Positions 58,826 to 64,000 of a stretch of 64,000 bases of DNA are shown piece after piece (the first letter of the stretch is position 1; the number at the start of each line of letters is the position of its first letter). The notes below the pieces were generated by a model that did no database searches, was not told the DNA's origin, and saw only the letters and a list, made by a program, of their open reading frames with translations. The translations under genes and the position numbers were made by a program. Source of the stretch: Pseudonocardia alni. Lineage in GTDB: Bacteria; Actinomycetota; Actinomycetes; Mycobacteriales; Pseudonocardiaceae. The stretch lies in contig NZ_PHUJ01000003.1 in assembly GCF_002813375.1 (NCBI RefSeq), forward strand, positions 558,001-622,000. Reading direction: 5' to 3'.

Positions 58826-59818
58826 ATGCGAGTCCGTCCCGATCCGTTCCTGGTGTTGCTCCTCGTGACCGTCGGCGTCGCGTCGCTGTTCCCCGCGCGC
58901 GGCGCGATGGTCGGGGTCGTCGACGTCGCCGTCACCGCCGCGATCGCCTTGCTGTTCTTCCTCTACGGCGCCCGCCTCTCCGCCGCCGAGGCGCTGGGCG
59001 GGCTGCGGAACTGGCGGCTGCACGGCACCGTCCTGGCGGCGACGTTCGTGCTGTTCCCATTGCTCGGCCTGTCGGTGCTGCTGCTGCCGGAGTGGCTGCT
59101 GCCCGCACCGCTCGCCGCCGGCGTCGTGTTCCTGTGCTGTCTGCCGTCGACCGTGCAGTCCTCGATCGCCTTCACCGGCATCGCCCGCGGCAACGTGCCC
59201 GCCGCGATCGTCGCGGCGTCGGTGTCGAACGTGCTCGGGGTGGTCCTCACCCCTGTGCTGGCCGCGCTGCTGCTGGCCACCAGCGGCGGGTTCGACGCGT
59301 CGAGCTTCGGTGACATCGCGCTGCGCCTGCTGGTGCCCTTCCTCGCCGGGCAGGCCGCACGGCCGCTCATCGGCCGGTTCGTGGCCCGGCACAGGAAGCG
59401 GCTGTCGCTGGTGGACCGCGGGTCGATCCTGCTCGTCGTCTACGCCGCGTTCAGCGAGGGCGTCGTCGCCGGGATCTGGGGACGGCTCACCCCGGTCTCG
59501 CTGCTCGTGCTGCTCGGGATCTGCCTGCTGCTGCTCGCGCTGGCGCTCGTGGTGACCTCGCTCGGGGCCCGCGCGCTCGGTTTCGACGACGCCGACCGCA
59601 TCGCGATCGTGTTCTGCGGGTCGAAGAAGTCGCTGGCCAGCGGGCTGCCGATCGCCGGTGTGCTGTTCGGCGGCCCCGCCGGGGCGCTGGTGGTGCTGCC
59701 GCTCATGCTGTTCCACCAGATCCAGCTGATGGCGTGCGCGATGATCGCCGACCGGGTCGGCCGGCGCCGCGCGGCGCTCGACACCGACCGGGCCGCCGGA
59801 GCACCATCGCGGGCGTGA
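58826..59818 (+). CDS. Bile acid:sodium symporter-like transporter (SBF-like)
   Basis: A 330-residue membrane protein with about ten helices, of the SBF-like (YfeH/RCH1) group. ALLFFLYGARLS, CCLPSTVQSSIAFTGIARGN (with the crossed-helix polar region) and FCGSKKSLASGLPIAGVLFG are conserved family elements. The substrate may be an organic anion; this cannot be resolved. ATG 58826 is used; ATG 58817 would add three residues. It overlaps the small zinc-ribbon gene by four bases (GTGA). Confidence 0.88.
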   Translation: MRVRPDPFLVLLLVTVGVASLFPARGAMVGVVDVAVTAAIALLFFLYGARLSAAEALGGLRNWRLHGTVLAATFVLFPLLGLSVLLLPEWLLPAPLAAGVVFLCCLPSTVQSSIAFTGIARGNVPAAIVAASVSNVLGVVLTPVLAALLLATSGGFDASSFGDIALRLLVPFLAGQAARPLIGRFVARHRKRLSLVDRGSILLVVYAAFSEGVVAGIWGRLTPVSLLVLLGICLLLLALALVVTSLGARALGFDDADRIAIVFCGSKKSLASGLPIAGVLFGGPAGALVVLPLMLFHQIQLMACAMIADRVGRRRAALDTDRAAGAPSRA

Positions 59819-59994
59819 CGCCGTCCGCCTGCCGTCTCTGCGACGCCCCCGGTCCCGACGACGCCGGGGTCGCCGCCGTCGCGGGCTGGGTGACCGACCG
59901 CGACGAGCGCGACCGCGACGGCCGGCTGTGCCCGGCCTGCGCACGCAGGCACGTCCGCGACATCGAGGCCAAGCTCGACGTCGAGTGGTGGTGA
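59815..59994 (+). CDS. 59-residue zinc-ribbon protein
   Basis: A 59-residue protein with two CxxC knuckles (CRLC at residues 6-9 and CPAC at 39-42), ending in EAKLDVEWW. It likely binds one zinc. Its GTG start overlaps the transporter stop (GTGA), so it is translated with the transporter. I do not recognise a function; similar tiny proteins are encoded widely in actinomycetes (from memory). Confidence 0.72.
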   Translation: MTPSACRLCDAPGPDDAGVAAVAGWVTDRDERDRDGRLCPACARRHVRDIEAKLDVEWW

Positions 59995-60069
59995 CCGGCA
60001 CCCCGTCCCGCACCGGAATCTGCGACGGACGCCGCGCGTTCGCATGCGTGACCGCTTCCGAGAGCTAGG

Positions 60070-60082
60070 TAGGTTTGACCGC
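60070..60082 (+). promoter_or_regulatory. Probable -10 element of mshC
   Basis: TAGGTT (60070-60075) is seven bases before ATG 60083, with no Shine-Dalgarno sequence; probably a leaderless transcript. Confidence 0.5.
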
Positions 60083-61321
60083 ATGGAGACCTGGGCCCCG
60101 ACCGACGTCCCGGCACTGGAGGGCAGCGGCCCGCCGCTGCGCCTGCACGACACCGCCACCGGCCGGGTCCGGCCCACGGCGCCGGGCCCGGTCGCGACGA
60201 TGTACGTCTGCGGGATCACCCCCTACGACGCGACCCACCTCGGCCACGCCGCCACCTACCTGACGTTCGACCTGGTCAACCGCTACTGGCGCGACCTCGG
60301 CCACGACGTGCACTACGTCCAGAACGTCACCGACATCGACGAGCCGCTGCTGGAGCGCGCCGAGCGCGACCAGGACGACTGGGTCGTGCTGGGCCTGCGC
60401 GAGACCGCCCTGTTCCGCGAGGACATGGAGGCGCTGCGCGTTCTGCCGCCCCGCCAGTTCGTCGGTGCCGTCGAGGCGATCCCCGAGATCGCCGAGCTGG
60501 TCGAGAAGCTCGTCGCCGCCGGCGCGGCCTACCGGATCGACGACCCGGAGTACCCCGACGTCTACCACGACGTCACCGCCACCGGGCACTTCGGCTACGA
60601 GTCGAACTACGACCTGGACACCATGCTGAGGTTCTCCGCCGAGCGCGGCGGCGACCCGGACCGGCCGGGCAAGCGCAATCGGCTCGACCCGCTGCTGTGG
60701 CGCACCGCGCGCCCCGGCGAGCCCGCCTGGGACTCCGGCCTCGGCCGCGGTCGCCCCGGCTGGCACGTGGAGTGCGCCGCGATCGGCCTGAACCGGCTCG
60801 GCCCGCAGATCGACCTCAACGGCGGCGGCTCGGACCTGATCTTCCCGCACCACGAGTGCGGCGCCCTGCACACCGAGTCCCTCACCGGTGAGCACCCGTT
60901 CGCCCGGCACTACGTGCACACCGGCATGATCGGCCTCGACGGCGAGAAGATGTCGAAGTCCAAGGGCAACCTGGTCTTCGTCTCCAAGCTGCGCAACGCC
61001 CGCGTGGACCCGAACGTCATCCGGGTCGCCCTGCTCGACGGGCACTACCGCACCGACCGGTCCTGGACCGACGAGGTGCACGCGAAGGGCGACCGACGGG
61101 TGACCCGCTGGCGCGAGGCCGTCGGCCTCGACGCCGGGCCGGACGCGGCCGAGCTGGTCGCGAAGCTGCGGACCCACCTCGCCGACGACCTCGACACCCC
61201 CGGTGCGCTCGCCGCCGTCGACGCCTGGGCCGAGGAGGCGCTCACCCGCCGCGGTACCGACACCGCGGCCCCCCAGCAGGTGCGCACCGCGCTGGACGCG
61301 CTGCTCGGCGTGAACCTGTAG
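60083..61321 (+). CDS. mshC: Mycothiol ligase MshC
   Basis: A 412-residue cysteine:GlcN-Ins ligase, homologous to cysteinyl-tRNA synthetase but shorter. It joins cysteine to glucosaminyl-inositol using ATP in mycothiol synthesis. The HIGH-like motif is THLGH (residues 51-55), the zinc ligands C43 ([12 protein letters not shown]), the cysteine of [10 protein letters not shown] and the histidine of [10 protein letters not shown], and the KMSKS motif is EKMSKSKGN. The [20 protein letters not shown] stretch is diagnostic of MshC rather than CysS. The length (about 412) is as usual for MshC. Confidence 0.95.
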   Translation: METWAPTDVPALEGSGPPLRLHDTATGRVRPTAPGPVATMYVCGITPYDATHLGHAATYLTFDLVNRYWRDLGHDVHYVQNVTDIDEPLLERAERDQDDWVVLGLRETALFREDMEALRVLPPRQFVGAVEAIPEIAELVEKLVAAGAAYRIDDPEYPDVYHDVTATGHFGYESNYDLDTMLRFSAERGGDPDRPGKRNRLDPLLWRTARPGEPAWDSGLGRGRPGWHVECAAIGLNRLGPQIDLNGGGSDLIFPHHECGALHTESLTGEHPFARHYVHTGMIGLDGEKMSKSKGNLVFVSKLRNARVDPNVIRVALLDGHYRTDRSWTDEVHAKGDRRVTRWREAVGLDAGPDAAELVAKLRTHLADDLDTPGALAAVDAWAEEALTRRGTDTAAPQQVRTALDALLGVNL

Positions 61322-61378
61322 CCGGTCCGGTACCCGTCCCGACCGGCAGGGCGGGCGCCCGGCCGGGAGACTCCACGG

Positions 61379-61741
61379 ATGGCCCTCAACGTGCTGGGCG
61401 GTGAGCTGGAGACCTGCGGGACCGATCCGCTCACCGGCTTCTACCGCAACGGATGCTGCGACACCGGGGGCGAGGACGCGGGCGTGCACACCGTCTGCGC
61501 CCGCGTCACCGCCGAGTTCCTCGACTTCTCCCGCGAGCAGGGCAACGACCTGACGACCCCGAACCCGCGGTTCGGGTTCCCCGGCCTGGTGCCGGGGGAC
61601 CGGTGGTGCCTGTGCGCGAGCCGCTGGGCCGAGGCGCTGCGTGAGGGCGCCGCACCGCCGGTGGTGCTCGAGGCGACGCACGCCCGCACCCTCGAGTGGG
61701 TCGACCTCGACGACCTGCGGGCGCACGCCGCGCGGCACTGA
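61379..61741 (+). CDS. DUF2237 family protein
   Basis: A 120-residue DUF2237 protein. Nearly the whole family signature is present: NVLGGELETCGTDPLTGFYR, GCCDTGGEDAGVHTVCA, GNDLTTPNPRFGFPGL, PGDRWCLCASRW and PPVVLEATH. Five or six conserved cysteines suggest metal binding or disulfide chemistry; the function is unknown. It follows mshC by 57 bases on the same strand and could be in the same unit. Confidence 0.9.
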   Translation: MALNVLGGELETCGTDPLTGFYRNGCCDTGGEDAGVHTVCARVTAEFLDFSREQGNDLTTPNPRFGFPGLVPGDRWCLCASRWAEALREGAAPPVVLEATHARTLEWVDLDDLRAHAARH

Positions 61742-61842
61742 CCGGCTCGCCCGGTCAGGGACCGAGACCCTCCGCGCGTGCCCGGTCCGCGGCGTCGACC
61801 CGGTGCGCCACATCCGGGTCCCGGCCGGGAGGGTCGGTCCGT

Positions 61843-61880
61843 CCCGGCCCGTCGGGACGATCGCTGCGTCCCGGGCCGGG
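61843..61880. terminator. Hairpin between DUF2237 and MFS genes
   Basis: CCCGGCCCG (61843-61851) pairs with CGGGCCGGG (61872-61880), with an alternative inner stem GGGACG/CGTCCC (61854-61859, 61867-61872). The right arm ends at the base before the MFS stop codon. It lies between convergent genes. Confidence 0.55.
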
Positions 61881-63038
61881 TCAGGACGGTTCCGGGGGCC
61901 CGGATCCGTCCGGGCGGCGCCGGGTGCGGACCCCGGTGAGCACCGTCGGCACCCCCGCGGCGAGCAGCGCCGCCGGCACGAGGAATCCCGCCAGCGGATC
62001 TGCGTGGTAGACGGGCGTGACCACCACCGGCGACGCCGCGGTCCCGGCGAAGCGCACCGCCTGCACCACCGACACCGCGCCGCCGCTGTTCGGTCTGCCC
62101 GACCCCAGGACCAGGGCGTTCACCCCGACGAGGATCAGCTGGCTGCAGATCCCGCCCAGTGCCCAGAGCGCCACGACGACGCCCAGCACCGGCACGGCGC
62201 CGATCAGGGCGACCAGCACCCCGCCGCCGATCGCGCCGGTCAGGACGCAGCGCCGCGGCCCGACCCGGTCCACCGCGCCACCGATCAGCCGAGCGGTGAG
62301 GATCCCGGCGATGCCGAGCGCGGTCAGCACCAGCCCACGCGGCCCGGCACCGAGCCCGAAGAACTCCTCCAGCCGCAGCGCGAGCAGGAAGTTGAGCCCG
62401 GCGAGACAGCCCCAGCCCAGCCCGGCGACGAGCCCCAGCCGCAGCACCGGCCCGGTCCAGGCCGACCGCAGCCGGGGGCGTTCCCCGGCGTTCCCCCGGG
62501 ACCCGCCGGACGGGATGCCCACGACGGCGAGCAGCAGAGCCACGGCGGCGGCTCCGCCGAACGCCAGCCGCCAGTCCACCTCGGCGCCCAGCCCGCCCAC
62601 CAGCGGCGCCGAGGTCTGCCCGGCCGCCTGCAGCGACCCGAACCAGCCCAGCGCCCGGCCCAGCCGGTCCGGCTCCACCGCGGCGGCCAGCGCCGCCAGC
62701 AGAACCGGGGTGGTGAACGCGTTCGCGACACCCTGCAGCGCCCGCCCGGCCAGGAAGACCGGCCAGGACACCGCCAGCACGCAGGCCAGCGAGGCGACGA
62801 CGTAGAGCGCGTACCCGGCGACGACGGTGCGCCCCCGTCCCCAGCGGTCTCCGAGGGTGCCCGAGACGAGCATGACCCCGGCGAACGGCAGCAGGTACGC
62901 GGTGATCGACACCGACGCCGTCGCCGTCGGGACGCCGAAGTCGGCGCCCAGCTCCGGCAGCATCGCCGCGGTCAGGCCACCGCCGAAGGGCCCGAGGAAG
63001 GCGCCCAGGTACAGCGCCGCCCGGCGCAGCGCCACCAC
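61881..63038 (-). CDS. MFS transporter
   Basis: A 385-residue major facilitator with 12 hydrophobic helices. The loop 2-3 motif appears as GTLGDRWGRGRTVV near residues 59-72. It resembles drug or sugar efflux members (ArsR/EmrB-like, 12-helix). It starts at GTG 63038, 13 bases after the PAC2 stop, so the two genes are probably one transcription unit. The substrate is unknown. Confidence 0.88.
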   Translation of the reverse strand: MVALRRAALYLGAFLGPFGGGLTAAMLPELGADFGVPTATASVSITAYLLPFAGVMLVSGTLGDRWGRGRTVVAGYALYVVASLACVLAVSWPVFLAGRALQGVANAFTTPVLLAALAAAVEPDRLGRALGWFGSLQAAGQTSAPLVGGLGAEVDWRLAFGGAAAVALLLAVVGIPSGGSRGNAGERPRLRSAWTGPVLRLGLVAGLGWGCLAGLNFLLALRLEEFFGLGAGPRGLVLTALGIAGILTARLIGGAVDRVGPRRCVLTGAIGGGVLVALIGAVPVLGVVVALWALGGICSQLILVGVNALVLGSGRPNSGGAVSVVQAVRFAGTAASPVVVTPVYHADPLAGFLVPAALLAAGVPTVLTGVRTRRRPDGSGPPEPS

Positions 63039-63051
63039 GAGCCGCGGCCCG

Positions 63052-63942
63052 TCAGGAGTTGGGGCCGCGGCGGCGCAGGTAGCGCTCGAAGTCCGCCGCG
63101 ATGGAGTCCCCGGAGGTCTCGCGCAGCTCGGTGCGGGCCTCCTCGTCGTCGGACTCCGAGGCCTGCTCCTCCAGCTGGCGCACGTACTCGCGGACCTCGT
63201 CGTCGGCGTCGGCCATCTCCGACACGGTCCGCTCCCACTCCTCGGCCTTCTCCGGCAGGACGCCGAGCGGCACCTCGACGTCGAGGGACTCCTCGATCCG
63301 GTGCAGCAGCGCGACCGCGGCCTTCGGGACCTGGGCCTGCGAGACGTAGTGCGGCACCTCGGCCCAGTAGGAGACGGCCGGGATGCCGGCCTGCACGCAG
63401 GCCTGCTGGAAGACCGCGACGATCCCGGTCGGGCCCTCGTAGTTCGACGGCTCGGTGCCCATCGCCTTCTGCGACTCCGCGTCCCAGGAGGTGCCGTTCA
63501 CCGGCGTCGGTCGGGTGTGCGGGACCTCGGTGAGCAGGGCTCCCAATGTGATGACCTTCGTCACGCCGAGACGCTCCGCGTGGCCCACCAGTTCCGCGCA
63601 GAACGTCTTCCAGCGCAGGTTCGGCTCGATCCCGTTCACCAGGACGACATGCCGGTCGGTGCCCGGCAGCGTCGCCCACGACAGCCGCGTGGTCTGCCAC
63701 TCGATCCGCCGGGTGACGCCGTCGGCGAGCTTGACGTGCGGGCGCGTGACCTGGAAGTCGTAGTATTCCTCGGGATCGATCGAGGTCAGAGGCTTCGCGT
63801 CCCAGCTGAGCTCGAGGTGCTCCAGCGCGGTGCTCGCGGCCTCACCGGCGTCGTTCCAGCCCTCGAACGCCGCGATGAGGACCGGGTCGACCAGGTGCGG
63901 AGTGCTGTCGCCGCCCGTGGTGCTCGGCTCTCGGTCGGTCAT
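63052..63942 (-). CDS. PAC2 family protein
   Basis: A 296-residue protein with the PAC2 fold (proteasome assembly chaperone 2-like). VLIAAFEGWNDAGEAASTALEHL (residues 21-43) and YYDFQVTRPHV are characteristic, as is SYWAEVPHYVSQAQVPKA in the second half. The C-terminus is an acidic helical tail. Actinobacterial PAC2 proteins are linked to the Pup-proteasome region or to mshC, as here; a chaperone role is inferred only from the fold. A -10-like TAGGCT is six bases before ATG 63942. Confidence 0.92.
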   Translation of the reverse strand: MTDREPSTTGGDSTPHLVDPVLIAAFEGWNDAGEAASTALEHLELSWDAKPLTSIDPEEYYDFQVTRPHVKLADGVTRRIEWQTTRLSWATLPGTDRHVVLVNGIEPNLRWKTFCAELVGHAERLGVTKVITLGALLTEVPHTRPTPVNGTSWDAESQKAMGTEPSNYEGPTGIVAVFQQACVQAGIPAVSYWAEVPHYVSQAQVPKAAVALLHRIEESLDVEVPLGVLPEKAEEWERTVSEMADADDEVREYVRQLEEQASESDDEEARTELRETSGDSIAADFERYLRRRGPNS

Positions 63943-63954
63943 CGCCCCAGCCTA
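63943..63954 (-). promoter_or_regulatory. Probable -10 element of the PAC2 gene
   Basis: TAGGCT on the minus strand (63954 to 63949) is six bases before the ATG at 63942; probably leaderless. Confidence 0.45.
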
Positions 63955-64000
63955 CGACCCCGCGGGCGCACGGCCGGGTTCCCTCCCCGTCACCAGGTAC

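Noticed and set aside
1..64000. tRNA genes, rRNA, CRISPR arrays or complete insertion sequences
   Set aside because: I looked for cloverleaf-like, repeat-spacer and transposase patterns and saw none; the recombinase at 9957-10976 is not a transposase of a recognisable insertion sequence.

Overview
The window is very GC-rich, densely packed, and reads as the chromosome of a mycothiol-producing actinomycete. Evidence for this is mshC, an InhA-type enoyl reductase behind mabA/fabG and next to a ferrochelatase (the mycobacterial order), a PAC2 gene near mshC, many GTGA/ATGA gene overlaps and many GTG starts. Pseudonocardiaceae (for example Pseudonocardia) is my best guess; this is inference from gene content and composition only. 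I saw no rRNA, tRNA, CRISPR array or complete insertion sequence.

Layout. 76-5759: a MoxR/DUF58/VWA operon, then fabG-inhA and a separately promoted hemH. 6009-8624: a sodium:amino acid symporter and a convergent luciferase-like flavin oxidoreductase with an apparent CTG start. 8625-13396 is the most accessory-looking stretch: a 650-base non-coding interval with two copies of a 24-base operator-like repeat, a proline iminopeptidase pseudogene that lost its cap domain, a tyrosine recombinase, a methyltransferase coupled to a 42-residue membrane protein, a hydrolase remnant, and a Cys-rich coiled-coil protein. 13516-19250: secreted lipoprotein peptidase, two-component system, potassium channel, LysR remnant and an unknown conserved protein. 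19396-22137: DUF3097, NfeD and SPFH proteins. 22246-24810: cbiMNQO-type cobalt/nickel ECF transporter with a leader that can hide its ribosome binding site. 24999-31967: two divergent glycosyltransferases, one leading a five-gene envelope-glycan operon whose products carry long Pro/Ala-rich tails.

32032-40890: succinate-semialdehyde dehydrogenase-like gene, a two-subunit acyl-CoA dehydrogenase, and a ketone-degradation module (GAF/Fis activator, esterase, Baeyer-Villiger monooxygenase). 41007-43504: polyamine operon, a PLP ornithine/diaminopimelate-type decarboxylase followed by a single protein fusing AdoMet decarboxylase to spermidine synthase. 43656-48510: secreted SGNH esterase, FUSC membrane protein, crotonase and L,D-transpeptidase. 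48587-50698: BlaI-type repressor, M56 peptidase and an unknown partner, with a visible operator. 50701-52523: MpaB-type oxygenase with its TetR regulator. 52627-55972: a second, different MoxR/VWA pair. 56106-63942: NmrA-like protein, a lipoprotein resembling cyclohexadienyl dehydratase (PheC), LysR regulator, SBF-type transporter with a 59-residue zinc-ribbon protein, mshC, DUF2237, MFS transporter and PAC2.

Two architectural themes run through the window. Many genes carry a -10-like hexamer (ANNNT core) 6-8 bases before an ATG or GTG, which suggests leaderless mRNAs and helped me choose starts. Many gene ends, mostly convergent pairs, are closed by strong GC hairpins without T-tracts, several of which include the stop codons themselves.
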